64,000 nt of DNA from Thermogutta terrifontis (GCF_002277955.1 NZ_CP018477.1:2129206-2193205), one strand, 5' to 3'; shown: positions 1 to 9,378, counted from the stretch's first letter. Numbers and translations: made by a program. Notes: generated by a model not told the origin, from the letters alone.

Positions 1-12
1 CGCCACATTGAC

Positions 13-774
13 GTGCTTCCCAGTGTTAAGCCATCACCCGAGGAAGATGTTCTCATCCGCATGCAGCGGGACCTGGCCCGCGCTATGGCCAAGCCTATGG
101 AGCAGCGGCGGTGGGTGATGATCATCGACACGCGCAAGTGTGTGGGATGTCATGCGTGCACCGTGGGCTGTGTGGCTGAAAATCATCTTCCGCCAGGGGT
201 AGTCTATCGTCCCGTCGTCACTGAAGAGTATGGGGAATATCCGCATGTTCAGATGCGTTTTTTTCCGCGGCCCTGCATGCAATGTGACGTACCACCCTGC
301 GTGCCAGTTTGCCCAGTTCATGCCACGTGGAAACGCCCGGACGGCGTCGTTGTAGTCAATTATGACCGGTGCATCGGATGCGGTTACTGCATCACGGCCT
401 GTCCTTACAACGCCCGTTCACGGGACCTGGGAGAATACTGGCTGGACGGAGCTGCGGAAGCGGACACTCCCAGTGAACTCCCCATTCTTGGGCAAAACGC
501 ACCCTGGGAAAAAATTGCCTCCAATGAGTACGCCAAGTCATGGGATCGGACTAAAGGTTCGCCTCTTGGAAACGCCCGCAAGTGCCACTTTTGCTTGCAT
601 CGTTTAGAAGTGGGCCAGCTTCCCATGTGCGTCACCACCTGCATCGGACGAGCGACATATTTTGGCGATGCCAACGATCCTGACTCCCTGGTCAGTGAGT
701 TGATGGCAGCTCCAAATGTTATTCGGCTTCTGGAACATCTGGGAACAGAACCGCGCGTACGCTATTTGATTTGA
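13..774 (+). CDS. Four-cluster Fe-S electron-transfer subunit (TtrB/PsrB-like), 5' end uncertain
   Basis: Electron-transfer subunit of a membrane-bound molybdoenzyme, passing electrons between the NrfD-type quinol subunit and the catalytic subunit encoded downstream. Sixteen cysteines fall in four ferredoxin-like groups (C43/46/49/53, C88/91/96/100, C120/123/126/130, C191/194/206/210 counted from the GTG at 13), the pattern for four [4Fe-4S] clusters in the TtrB/PsrB/DmsB family; length (about 250 aa) fits. The frame stays open to the window edge, so the real start may lie upstream; ATG at 61 is another option. No signal peptide is visible, as expected if the protein is co-exported with a Tat-bearing partner. 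First gene of a tight three-gene operon. Family is clear; the substrate of the complex is inferred. Confidence 0.9.
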   Translation: MLPSVKPSPEEDVLIRMQRDLARAMAKPMEQRRWVMIIDTRKCVGCHACTVGCVAENHLPPGVVYRPVVTEEYGEYPHVQMRFFPRPCMQCDVPPCVPVCPVHATWKRPDGVVVVNYDRCIGCGYCITACPYNARSRDLGEYWLDGAAEADTPSELPILGQNAPWEKIASNEYAKSWDRTKGSPLGNARKCHFCLHRLEVGQLPMCVTTCIGRATYFGDANDPDSLVSELMAAPNVIRLLEHLGTEPRVRYLI

Positions 775-827
775 TCAAGGCGACACCAGGTATCCAATAA
801 CGCAATAGCTACTGAGTGAGGGATGCC

Positions 828-2102
828 ATGCAAAAAGAAAGTGCACGACTTCTCGGCGTGAGGATTTTCCAGGTGCTCGTAATAATTGCCTGGATTTTCT
901 TTGCAGTGCTCGGACTACAGGGAATCGCCGAGCGCTTGTGGCATGGGCATCATGCAGCCAATTACGGGAGCTATGTGGTGTGGGGATTGTGGGTCTCGGC
1001 CTACATTTATTTCATCGGTCTATCTGCGGGAGCTTTTCTTCTGTCCTCTTTGATCTATGTTTTCGATTTCAAGCAACTGGAAAACCTCGGGCGATTGTCG
1101 CTATTCGTCGCGATAGTGACCCTATTTATGGCACTTCTCTCTATTTGGTTCGACCTTGGGCGCATGGACCGATTTTACAACGTCTTTTTGTACCCAAATT
1201 TTACTTCCATGATGGCATGGATGGTGTGGCTGTACACCATTTATACGATCATTATGATTCTGGAACTGTGGTTTTCTTTGCGGCCTGACCTTGCGCGAAT
1301 GCAATCGGTTGGCGGAATTAAGGGTATGATAGCCCGGGCTCTCGCGTTTTCTCGCGGGCCGCTGTCCCCGGAGCAGGAGGAGCGGTGTCTGCATTATCTT
1401 CGGATTTTAGCCATCACCGGAGTACCTCTCGCGATTACGTTTCACGGTGGCGTGGGCGCGCTTTTCAGTACCCTGGCGGCACGCCCCTTCTGGCACACGC
1501 CGCTGATGCCGATCCTGTTTCTGACGGGCGCGCTTGTGTCTGGAGGGGCCTTGATGACATTTATTGTGGCAGCATTCTGGAAAAACGGGGACGCTGAATA
1601 TCGGGAAATGCTCACGCTTCTGGGAAAGGTCGTCCTAGGGCTCCTCATTTTTGACGTGGTGCTGGAATGGGCAGAATACTCGATCCCGATGTGGTACGGG
1701 GTGGGACATGAGGTCGATCTATTGAATAAAGTGCTGTTTGGCGAATTTTGGTGGGTATTCTGGATTATTCACCTGGGACTGGGAACGCTTGTGCCTCTGC
1801 TGCTATTGGTCTTTGGTGGTAATCGTCCCGCGGCGGTGGGGCTGGCAGGTCTCCTCATCGCCGTCACATTCATGACGGTGCGTTTGAATATCGTCATTCC
1901 AGGACTGATTGTGCCCCATGTCCGTGGCCTGGAGTCTGCCTACGTGCATCCTCGACTGGTCTTCCATTATGTGCCGAGCTTTTTCGAATGGAAAGTTACG
2001 TTTTTCGTTGTGGCCGTGGGGATGACGCTATTCTTCCTGGGTTATTGGTTATTGCCGCTTATACCGGTAAAAGACAAACAGAATCTTCAGGCTGCGGCGT
2101 AA
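828..2102 (+). CDS. NrfD/PsrC/TtrC-type membrane anchor, quinol oxidising
   Basis: Polytopic membrane protein of 424 aa with about nine hydrophobic segments, of the NrfD/PsrC family that oxidises quinol and hands electrons to the Fe-S subunit. ATG at 828 is preferred over GTG at 816 because a GAGGG Shine-Dalgarno sits 5 nt upstream of it and overlaps the GTG alternative. It lies 53 nt after the Fe-S gene and 65 nt before the molybdopterin gene; the order Fe-S, NrfD, Mo subunit is the ttrBCA order. Membrane topology is read from hydrophobicity only. Whether it carries haem or only binds quinone cannot be decided from sequence reading. Confidence 0.88.
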   Translation: MQKESARLLGVRIFQVLVIIAWIFFAVLGLQGIAERLWHGHHAANYGSYVVWGLWVSAYIYFIGLSAGAFLLSSLIYVFDFKQLENLGRLSLFVAIVTLFMALLSIWFDLGRMDRFYNVFLYPNFTSMMAWMVWLYTIYTIIMILELWFSLRPDLARMQSVGGIKGMIARALAFSRGPLSPEQEERCLHYLRILAITGVPLAITFHGGVGALFSTLAARPFWHTPLMPILFLTGALVSGGALMTFIVAAFWKNGDAEYREMLTLLGKVVLGLLIFDVVLEWAEYSIPMWYGVGHEVDLLNKVLFGEFWWVFWIIHLGLGTLVPLLLLVFGGNRPAAVGLAGLLIAVTFMTVRLNIVIPGLIVPHVRGLESAYVHPRLVFHYVPSFFEWKVTFFVVAVGMTLFFLGYWLLPLIPVKDKQNLQAAA

Positions 2103-2167
2103 CAGTCGTTATGTAAGTAATGGCGCGCAAGCAAATAAACGAGCTAAAATGATCCGCGAGGTGTATC

Positions 2168-5100
2168 ATGGAAAACAGGAAAGATGACGACGCAATGAAA
2201 CGCAGGCTCACAAGAAGGGGATTTCTGGCTGGTGGCGCTTTGCTGGGCACCGGAATGATCGGGCCGGCAGTAACGGCGGCGGAAAACGACGAGCCGGTCC
2301 GGGTTCTCAATACGGCACGGCCGGACGCAGCTTATCCGCTGGTCAAGGGTGAACATATCATCCATTCTGTGTGTTTGCAGTGCAACACGGGTTGTGGAAT
2401 TAAATGCAAACTTGTTGACGGGATTGTAACTAAAATCGATGGCAATCCATACAATCCATGGACACTCCATCCCCACTTGCCGTACGACACGCCGCTGGCG
2501 GAAGCGGTGCTGGTCGATGGTTCAATCTGTCCGAAGGGGCAAGCTGGCCTGCAGACGGCCTATGATCCGTATCGTATTCGCAAGGTGCTCAAGCGGGCAG
2601 GAAAACGCGGCGAAAATCGCTGGATCACGATCAGTTTTGAGGAGGCAGTCAAAGAAATTTGTGAAGGGGGATATTTATTCAAACACGTGCCGGGGGAGGA
2701 AAAGAGGTACGTGGAGGGCCTGAAAGACCTTGTAGCCCTTCGTGACCCAGGACTGGCCGTTGAGATGAAAAAAGATGTGGACGGTATTCTGAATGAGAAG
2801 GACCATGATAAGAAGCGCGCGCTCGTTGAAGCCTTTAAAAAGAAATTTAGCGAGCATCTTGACCTCCTGATTGACCCAGATCATCCGGACCTGGGGCCAA
2901 AAAATAATCAAATCGTTTTGGCGTGGGGCCGACTGAAAGATGGACGCGGTGATCTCTATAAGCGTTTTGCGGCAGCCCTGGGGACGGTCAATGCCCATGG
3001 CCATACGACGGTCTGTCAGGGCTCGCTTTATTTCACGTGTAAGGCAATCAGTGAACAATACGTGGGAGGGAAGTTTTCCCAAGGGGCGAAGTTCTATTGG
3101 CAGGCTGATCTGGACCACGCGGAATTTGTGCTGTTTGTCGGGGCCAATTTGTTCGAGGCGAACTATGGTCCCCCGAATCGTGCGGTGCGCATCACAGAAC
3201 GACTTGCCACGAAGCAGGCGAAAATCGCGGTGGCTGACCCGCGATTCAGCAAGTTGGCCAGCAAAGCCTGGAAATGGCTGCCGATAAAACCGGGGACGGA
3301 TGCGGCGCTGGCCCTGGCCGTCATGCGGTGGATGTTCGAGCATGGCGGGTATGACGCGAAGTTCCTTTCGGCAGCCAATCGGGCTGCGGCCGCCCAGATC
3401 GGCGACCCGGCATGGAGTAATGCCACGTGGTTGGTCGCCTGTCCGGACGGAAAACCCGGAAAGTTTGTACGGGCGGCAGATATCTCGATCGATGGAACGC
3501 CGTTACGCGCTTCGGAGAAAAGACGCTACCTGGACGAGACGTCGAAGAAAGAAGTCGAATATGAAGAAAAATTCATGGTCGTCATGTCGCAAGGTACATT
3601 GAAGGCCGTTGATCCCAATGACGATCAGGAGGCCGTGTTCGGCGATCTGTTCGTTGATACAAAACTTCCCGATGGTACGCCAGCTAAATCGGCTCTGCAA
3701 ATTTTGAAAGAGGAAGCTTTTTCACGAAGCTTTGAAGAGTGGTGCGAAATTTGTGGCGTGCCCGCGAAGGACGTGGCGGCCGTGGCTCGAGAATTGGTCT
3801 CGCACGGACGTAAAAGCGCAGTGGATATCCACCGTGGAGCGGCACAGCACACCAACGGTTTCTATAACGTTCTTGCCTGGATGACAGTCAACATCCTGCT
3901 TGGGAATATTGGGGCCAAAGGGGGGATGCTCAAAGCCGCGACATACGATCACAAAAAAGGAGTTTTCGATCTGACGCAGCATCCCAGCAAAGCTGTAGCC
4001 TTCGGTATAAGCTGCATCCGTCATGAAGTATCGTATGAGCAAACGACCATTTTTGATGGTTATCCCGCAAATAGGCCGTGGTATCCACTCTCCTCGGATG
4101 TTTATGAAGAGATTATACCTTCCATTGGCGATAAGTATCCGTATCCGGTCAAGGCATTGTTTTTATATATGGGAGCGCCTCCCTATGCACTGCCGGCCGG
4201 GCATACGAATATAGAAATCCTTGCCGACGTTGAAAAGCTGCCGCTGTTTATTGCGAACGATATTCTTGTCGGCAGTGCATCGATGTATGCGGATTACATC
4301 TTCCCGGATCTCTCCTTCCTGGAAAGGTGGGAATTCCATGGCAGTCATCCCAATATTCCCCACAAGGTACAACCCATCAGGCAGCCGGTCATAGCCCCGA
4401 TTCCCGAGGAGTGTGCCGTTTTCGGACAAAAATTACCCCTTTCGTTTGAGGCGATGATCTTTGGGATTGCGGAGTACCTAAAACTGCCGGGCTTTGGACC
4501 CGGTGGACTGGGGGCAGACAAGAACGGACAGCCGCTCGATTTAAATCATCCGGACGACTTTTATCTTCGGGCCGTTGCCAATTTGGCGTGGGGTGATCAG
4601 CCCGATGGCTCGACGGCTGTCCCCGACGCGGCCGATGAGGAGGTAGAAATCTTTCTCAAAGCGCGACGGCATCTGCCGCAATCGGTGTTCGACGCCGCGC
4701 GCTGGAAACGGATCGTGGGTGAAAATCTATGGCGAAAGGTGGTCTATGTATTGAACCGTGGAGGTCGCTTCGAAGCCTTTGAAAAGGCGTTCAGTGATAC
4801 TCATCATACACACGCCTTCAAAGGTCTGTTAAACATTTATCAAGAAAAAACAGCTATGACTATTCACTCTGGCACCGGGGTACCGCATCCCGGATTCGCA
4901 CGATACATTCCGGTCCGAGACTATCTCGGGCGAGAGCCTTCCGAATTGCAGAAAGGTTATGAATTTCACCTGATCACACATCGGGTGATCAGTCAGACGA
5001 AAAGCCGAACAATTGTGGATCCCTGGTTGACGCCCTTATTGCCGGAGAACGTGTTGCTAATAAATCCACGCGACCTTGCCAAGCTGGGATTAAAGAGTGG

Positions 5101-5437
5101 CCAGCGGGTGCGCATTGTGAGCGCGACAAATCCCCAGGGCGAATGGGATTTCAAAAACGGAACTCGCCGGGCGGTCATCGCCAAACTCCACGCCACGCAA
5201 ACCATCCGGCCAGGCATTGTAAGTTTCGCGCTGGGCTTTGGACATTGGGCCACGGGTTCTTCAGACATCGAAATTGATGGCCATATCGTGCGAGGCGAGG
5301 CCCGCCGAAAAGCCGGATTCCATGCGAACGCAGTGATGTGGGTGGACCCAGTTTTGAAGAACACCTGCATGCTTGATCCCGTGGGAGGAAGCGTCAGCTT
5401 TTATGATACCTACGTGCGCTTGGAACCCGTCGGGTGA
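2168..5437 (+). CDS. Tat-exported molybdopterin oxidoreductase, TtrA-like catalytic subunit
   Basis: Catalytic subunit (1089 aa) of a DMSO-reductase-family enzyme. A twin-arginine signal (RRLTRRGFLAGG, residues 12-23) directs folded export. C69, C72, C76 and C121 form the N-terminal [4Fe-4S] site; C283 in HTTVCQGSLYF is a candidate Mo ligand. The C-terminal molybdopterin dinucleotide-binding domain is recognisable around residues 930-1085 (ITHRVISQTKSR). Length and operon order match tetrathionate reductase TtrA better than shorter PsrA or DmsA proteins, but the TtrA/ArrA/SrrA clade uses tetrathionate, arsenate or selenate, so substrate is inferred. A charged helical stretch at about 160-245 looks longer than usual. 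ATG 2168 follows GAGG by 6 nt. No two-component regulator or dedicated chaperone gene lies in the window. Confidence 0.85.
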   Translation: MENRKDDDAMKRRLTRRGFLAGGALLGTGMIGPAVTAAENDEPVRVLNTARPDAAYPLVKGEHIIHSVCLQCNTGCGIKCKLVDGIVTKIDGNPYNPWTLHPHLPYDTPLAEAVLVDGSICPKGQAGLQTAYDPYRIRKVLKRAGKRGENRWITISFEEAVKEICEGGYLFKHVPGEEKRYVEGLKDLVALRDPGLAVEMKKDVDGILNEKDHDKKRALVEAFKKKFSEHLDLLIDPDHPDLGPKNNQIVLAWGRLKDGRGDLYKRFAAALGTVNAHGHTTVCQGSLYFTCKAISEQYVGGKFSQGAKFYWQADLDHAEFVLFVGANLFEANYGPPNRAVRITERLATKQAKIAVADPRFSKLASKAWKWLPIKPGTDAALALAVMRWMFEHGGYDAKFLSAANRAAAAQIGDPAWSNATWLVACPDGKPGKFVRAADISIDGTPLRASEKRRYLDETSKKEVEYEEKFMVVMSQGTLKAVDPNDDQEAVFGDLFVDTKLPDGTPAKSALQILKEEAFSRSFEEWCEICGVPAKDVAAVARELVSHGRKSAVDIHRGAAQHTNGFYNVLAWMTVNILLGNIGAKGGMLKAATYDHKKGVFDLTQHPSKAVAFGISCIRHEVSYEQTTIFDGYPANRPWYPLSSDVYEEIIPSIGDKYPYPVKALFLYMGAPPYALPAGHTNIEILADVEKLPLFIANDILVGSASMYADYIFPDLSFLERWEFHGSHPNIPHKVQPIRQPVIAPIPEECAVFGQKLPLSFEAMIFGIAEYLKLPGFGPGGLGADKNGQPLDLNHPDDFYLRAVANLAWGDQPDGSTAVPDAADEEVEIFLKARRHLPQSVFDAARWKRIVGENLWRKVVYVLNRGGRFEAFEKAFSDTHHTHAFKGLLNIYQEKTAMTIHSGTGVPHPGFARYIPVRDYLGREPSELQKGYEFHLITHRVISQTKSRTIVDPWLTPLLPENVLLINPRDLAKLGLKSGQRVRIVSATNPQGEWDFKNGTRRAVIAKLHATQTIRPGIVSFALGFGHWATGSSDIEIDGHIVRGEARRKAGFHANAVMWVDPVLKNTCMLDPVGGSVSFYDTYVRLEPVG

Positions 5438-5682
5438 CACCGCAAGAGTGGTTACAGGTTAGAAGAAGAATCGCGCACCCGGTTGCTAGCGAGCCTCTGC
5501 GAAATAGACGCTCCGGGAATAGATGGTGGGTTGACCTCGTGTGGTCGATCTCAAACGGGACCACTCTCGCACTCGATGGCGTTTGGAATAACTTGGCAGC
5601 AGGATGCTTTCACCCTACCGGACAGTTTGAAAGACCCTCCGTACTTGGCGGAATAAAAATTCACGTGAGAAAACCCCGACCA

Positions 5683-6006
5683 CTAGTAGACCGAGGGCCC
5701 AACGGGCTGCAACACGCTGGCCACAATTTGTTCGATAGAAGGTCCCGCCTGCTGGAGAAAAGTTTGCAGCGGCGCGGCCTGGAGATGCTGCTGGAGGGCC
5801 TCCAGTGATTCCCACTTTTCAATCACGTGGATGACATTTTCCCGAACGGGGGGCTGCACGGGGATCCCGCTCGGTATTTCCACAGCTGCACCATATTCCA
5901 AACATCCGGGTTCGGCACGGACCTGATCAACGATTTTGAGAAATTCCTCAAGAACTTTTTCTTTTTGGCCAGGTTTCACAATAATCTGAGCAAGGACGTG
6001 AATCAT
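5683..6006 (-). CDS. Antibiotic biosynthesis monooxygenase (ABM) domain protein
   Basis: Small 107-aa protein of the ABM/YgiN-like ferredoxin-fold family. It opens with the typical MIHVLAQIIVKPGQKEKVLEEF strand-helix pattern, has EPGCLEYGAAVE in the middle and ends with a helix containing ALQQHLQAAPLQTFLQQ. Such proteins are dimeric oxygenases acting on quinones or small-molecule sensors; no specific substrate can be read. ATG at 6006 is preceded by GGGAGAG about 7 nt upstream. It lies 97 nt downstream of the enolase-superfamily gene on the same strand and may be cotranscribed with it. Confidence 0.8.
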   Translation of the reverse strand: MIHVLAQIIVKPGQKEKVLEEFLKIVDQVRAEPGCLEYGAAVEIPSGIPVQPPVRENVIHVIEKWESLEALQQHLQAAPLQTFLQQAGPSIEQIVASVLQPVGPSVY

Positions 6007-6103
6007 TGTTTTTCTCTCCCATGAATTTAAGCGTTGTTTAAAGCATCCTTGAGTGGCGTTCGTTTTTCATGCCTGAATTGAAGCGTCGGGCGTATCCAGG
6101 AAG

Positions 6104-7246
6104 TTAATCCAAGTGGGCTTCCTCCAGAATCCATTGACGAAATTGTTGCGGATCCGGCGTTATGCCCAGTCCAGGATTTTCCCACAGTTTTGCCCGAATC
6201 TTGCCATCTTCGGAGTCTCTTTCCAACGTGACTGGCTCGCCAACATCTTCGGCCAGCAGATTGGGCCCCCAGTAATCGGCGGGATAACAAAAATTCGATA
6301 GCGTGCCGAGAGCGAGCGCTGCCCGAGTTCCGACGGCTGTTTGCGGATACATGCCGAGATAACATGGCACACAATGTTCGTGCGCCGCCTGATGGATGGC
6401 CAGTGCGGGGGTGAGGCCGCCCACGCGGACAGGATTAAGGTTGAAATACTTGGCACTATGAAGTTCAAGTGCCATGTCGGCCTGCGCGGGGGTCGTGATC
6501 GATTCATCCAGACAAATAGGTGTCCGAAGGGCCTCCTGCACCATGGCATGTCCGACGAGGTCATCCGCGGACAGCGGCTGTTCCAGCATCCGCAGGTTAA
6601 AATCGTCGAATCGATAGATGATTTCCATCTGACCGAGGCTCAGCGCCCCTTCCAGATCGCCGTGGATATCCGCAACCGGAAATTCATGACGGAGGACGTT
6701 GAGAAGTTGTAAATCTAAGCCCGGCCGAATCTTAACGGCTACGCGGCTGAACCCCTTCTGGAAAGCGTCTGCCACTGCCTGAACGAAACGTTCCAGATCC
6801 GGGCAGTTAGGGCGATCGATGATGGTGCCAAGCGGCAGTTCCCTGTTCGTTCCGCCGAGAGCGGCATAGAGCGGCCGCCCCTCGATACGGCTTTTCAGAT
6901 CCCAAAAAGCAATATCCAGGGCTGCCTTGGCGGCCCGGTGCCCACGGATGATCGCAAGGCACTCCGCCAATTCTGAACTTGCATTGAACTCCTTGTGTAA
7001 GACAAGGGGGGAGATCCAGTCGCGGAGAACACGGTAGGCACCGGCCGACCACTCAGCGGTCCAAAAAGGCCCATTGCCTGGAGCAGCCTCTCCCCAGCCA
7101 CAGATATCGCCGCTCCAAAGGCACACCAAAACCGTTTGCAACTCGGGCCATTCCTGCACGTTTGGCGAGTATGGAACGGTTTCAAAGCGAAGTGGGGAAT
7201 TCAAAGGGATATTTAACAGATAAAGATCGATGCGAGAAATTCTCAT
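6104..7246 (-). CDS. Enolase-superfamily enzyme, OSBS/N-acylamino-acid racemase-like
   Basis: A 380-aa member of the enolase superfamily (MLE/MenC type) with an N-terminal capping domain and a C-terminal barrel. Metal ligands are visible at D193 (ADIHGDLE), E222 (EQP) and D247 (CLDES); K172 (VAVKIRPG) matches the general base on strand 2. The NLNPVRVGG segment (269-277) aligns with the NIKPGRVGG motif of o-succinylbenzoate synthase/NSAR enzymes but has N271 where the second catalytic lysine is expected. It may be MenC, a dipeptide epimerase or a divergent enzyme; no other menaquinone gene lies nearby. ATG 7246 follows GAGG at about 9 nt. Confidence 0.75.
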   Translation of the reverse strand: MRISRIDLYLLNIPLNSPLRFETVPYSPNVQEWPELQTVLVCLWSGDICGWGEAAPGNGPFWTAEWSAGAYRVLRDWISPLVLHKEFNASSELAECLAIIRGHRAAKAALDIAFWDLKSRIEGRPLYAALGGTNRELPLGTIIDRPNCPDLERFVQAVADAFQKGFSRVAVKIRPGLDLQLLNVLRHEFPVADIHGDLEGALSLGQMEIIYRFDDFNLRMLEQPLSADDLVGHAMVQEALRTPICLDESITTPAQADMALELHSAKYFNLNPVRVGGLTPALAIHQAAHEHCVPCYLGMYPQTAVGTRAALALGTLSNFCYPADYWGPNLLAEDVGEPVTLERDSEDGKIRAKLWENPGLGITPDPQQFRQWILEEAHLD

Positions 7247-7356
7247 CCTGGCATACCTCGTGGAAAGATACGACGCCCGAAGGGCTTTATCATGACGCCG
7301 CCCTGCCCTTCTCGCAAGCGGGGTCTCTCCTGTCCCATCCCCGCCTCAGCAAAAAA

Positions 7357-7412
7357 CTATGAGATGCCACAAGCGCAGAGTCTTGTAGGGAGAATTCATG
7401 AATTGCTCCTAC
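7357..7412. repeat. Dispersed palindromic element, copy A
   Basis: Begins with CTATGAGATGCCAC (7357-7370), then 14 nt, then a 28-bp imperfect dyad at 7385-7412 centred on ATTCATGAAT with GTAGG and CCTAC at its outer ends. The same start sequence and core occur at 57404-57460 with a 15-nt spacer. Function unknown. Confidence 0.7.
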
Positions 7413-7620
7413 CCGCAGACAGTTTCCGTGATCGCGGCAAAAGACAGTAAAGTGCCGTGGCCCGGGTTGAACTGGGACCTCCAGTCCCTCACATGATGCA
7501 AATGCGACCAAGACGCTTGATCGGGATGGGAACCGGGTCTATTTGGGGGAGGCCTTCCACGGTGTTTATCAAATACGGAGGGTCGCGCTAATTGTGCCGG
7601 CTAATGCGAAACGAGCATCC

Positions 7621-7657
7621 AACGTTGAGAGGTGGACCTGACAAGCAGGTCGCTCCA
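7621..7657. repeat. AACGTTGA + ACAAG-loop hairpin unit, copy A
   Basis: AACGTTGA (7621-7628) is followed 15 nt from its start by ACCTGACAAGCA (7636-7647). GACCTG-ACAAG-CAGGTC (7635-7651) forms a perfect 6-bp stem with a 5-nt loop. The same layout with identical spacing recurs at 57676-57711, and a 24-bp stretch (7634-7657) recurs with one difference at 57722-57745. Confidence 0.7.
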
Positions 7658-7887
7658 GGCAGATGTCGCTCCCGCGCGAACCCGTATGGATGCCGGCCCC
7701 GCCATGAGCAGAGGAAAGGTGAGGGTGAGTCAGTTTGGTACCGATGTTGTTTTCCCCAGTTCCCGGCCTAAGATAAAAAAACGGCCGCATTTCGCTTAAT
7801 TCGCCGTGACGGCGAGCTGGTGGCCAGGTTCCAATCCCAGAAAATCAGGTGAGGTCTCCATTTTGAATCGAAATTGTGAGTGGCCGC

Positions 7888-8553
7888 ATGGTCATCCTGG
7901 CAATCTCCGACCTTCATGGCAACCGATGCGCACTAGATCGAATCCTGGAGCAGTCCGGCCCGTGTGACATGATCCTGCTTGCGGGCGATTTGACGCATTT
8001 CGGCTCCGGCCGCGACGTGGATCCGCTCATCGAGCGATGTCGCGAGAAATCGCCGATTGTTTACGCCGTCGCTGGTAATTGTGACACCAAAGAGGTCGCA
8101 CTTCGGTTGGATGAGCTGGGTGTAAACCTGGCGGCTCGCGGCACAGTCGTCAATGGGGTGGGGGTACACGGTCTGCCAGGAATTCCGCACTGGCGGCCTG
8201 GCATGTATCAATTCAGCGAGGATCAACTCCGCGACATGCTTGAGCAGGGGTGGACCCAGCTTGAGAGTGCATCATGCCGGATCACACTCGCCCATGCACC
8301 ACCCCGCAATTGTGCTGTGGATCGTGTTTACTGGGGGTGCCATGTGGGAAGCGTCGCCCTCAGAGAGTTTATTCAGCGCAATCAGCCAGCGGTTGTCATC
8401 TGCGGTCACATTCACGAAGGAAGGGGTTTGGCCAGTGAGGGAAGCACACAGATCGTTAACTGTGGACACGGTTCGTCTGGATTTTACGCAACGATTACGG
8501 TCGAAACGTCTTCCGATTGCCCCTCAATCCAGGTGGCTTTGCATGAAGCGTAG
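7888..8553 (+). CDS. Calcineurin-like metallophosphoesterase (YfcE/MJ0936-like)
   Basis: A 221-aa binuclear metallophosphoesterase. All five motifs are present in order: DLHGN near the N-terminus, GDLTH, GNCD, LAHAPP and GHIHEG, giving the full metal-ligand set of the YfcE/MJ0936 class, which hydrolyses phosphodiesters or nucleotide phosphates. The protein is cytoplasmic, with no signal. ATG 7888 puts the first strand (MVILAISDLHGN) at the N-terminus as in the family; GTG at 7876 is an alternative and neither has a strong Shine-Dalgarno. It converges on the PAP2 gene with only 25 nt between stops. Substrate unknown. Confidence 0.85.
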   Translation: MVILAISDLHGNRCALDRILEQSGPCDMILLAGDLTHFGSGRDVDPLIERCREKSPIVYAVAGNCDTKEVALRLDELGVNLAARGTVVNGVGVHGLPGIPHWRPGMYQFSEDQLRDMLEQGWTQLESASCRITLAHAPPRNCAVDRVYWGCHVGSVALREFIQRNQPAVVICGHIHEGRGLASEGSTQIVNCGHGSSGFYATITVETSSDCPSIQVALHEA

Positions 8554-8578
8554 GGATCCGTCGAGGAAATTGGGTAGT

Positions 8579-9352
8579 TCAGGACGACGGCGTACACGTT
8601 TCTGGGGTCGACTTCCACCATCGAACTGGGAGTACGAACCGGGTAAAAAACCAGGCTGCACACCAACCGAGACCGGCTCCAAAAGCGACGTCGCTCGGGA
8701 AGTGGGCCCCTGCAAAAACCCGCTGCAGGCAAGCGAAGCCAGTTAAGAGGGCGAACACGGTTTTCCCGTCTGGATAGAGGGTTGTCAAAGCAAAAGCCAA
8801 ACCAGCAGCCGTAGCAGCGTGTGAAGATGGGAAAGAACCGCTGAGTTTTGCAGGATGAAGGCTCAGAACCGGGAGCCACTCGTGGAAGGTGGTCCAGACG
8901 TTACCGGCGAAATCGAAGTCGCGGGGACGGATCCGGAATATCACAAGCTTCATGAGATCACCCGACAACCCAGCGAGAAGACCCGTACATCCCACATAAA
9001 GTGCGTGTATTCGCCGGGGATCGAGCGTTGCGATCAGGATCGCGATCACTATGATCCCAAAGCCGTGAGCGAAAAACTCACTTAAATTGGCAGCTTTGAC
9101 CAACCACCTGGGGAACAGATTGGCCCGGGCACACTCCGCAACGGTTAGATCAATGGCAAAACAGAAAGGAGCAATCGCGAGGAGAAATACCCCAATTCCC
9201 ACGGTTGGAAGAGATCGAGTTGTGGCAGATGCGGAACTGTGGGCAGAGAGAGGACGATTCATTCCTTTAGGTCGGCTCAGTTGTAAAACGAAGTTTAACA
9301 CCGCGCTGGACGTCCGGTGACGCCGTTCCATTCCTGCTTCAAGATTCTGCAT
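8579..9352 (-). CDS. PAP2-superfamily membrane phosphatase
   Basis: Integral membrane phosphatase of the PAP2 family (257 aa from ATG 9352). The three catalytic motifs are seen: KLVIFRIRPR, FPSSHAA (PSSH in place of PSGH) and RVFAGAHFPSDV (R-x5-H-x3-D). About five to six hydrophobic segments surround them, placing the active site at the outer face of the membrane. Members dephosphorylate phosphatidate, undecaprenyl pyrophosphate or phosphatidylglycerophosphate; which applies here cannot be told. Internal Met codons at residues 8 and 31 could be the true start because the first 40 residues are not hydrophobic and look unconserved. Divergent from the deacetylase gene with a 51-nt gap. Confidence 0.85.
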   Translation of the reverse strand: MQNLEAGMERRHRTSSAVLNFVLQLSRPKGMNRPLSAHSSASATTRSLPTVGIGVFLLAIAPFCFAIDLTVAECARANLFPRWLVKAANLSEFFAHGFGIIVIAILIATLDPRRIHALYVGCTGLLAGLSGDLMKLVIFRIRPRDFDFAGNVWTTFHEWLPVLSLHPAKLSGSFPSSHAATAAGLAFALTTLYPDGKTVFALLTGFACLQRVFAGAHFPSDVAFGAGLGWCAAWFFTRFVLPVRWWKSTPETCTPSS

Positions 9353-9378
9353 TTTAGCATTGTTTGGTTTTTGCTCCG

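Larger units (their letters stand above)
7247..7887. other. Long divergent intergenic region carrying repeat elements
   Basis: About 640 bp between two divergent genes, without a credible gene. It contains a partial palindromic element at 7357-7412 and an ACAAG-loop hairpin unit at 7621-7657. Both recur in the 57.4-57.8 kb intergenic region in the same order. Short frames here have no recognisable domain and poor codon structure. Confidence 0.6.

Noticed and set aside
5434-5808. Plus-strand frame of 124 codons after the molybdopterin gene
   Set aside because: It overlaps the ABM-domain gene in antisense and has no recognisable domain or ribosome-binding site.
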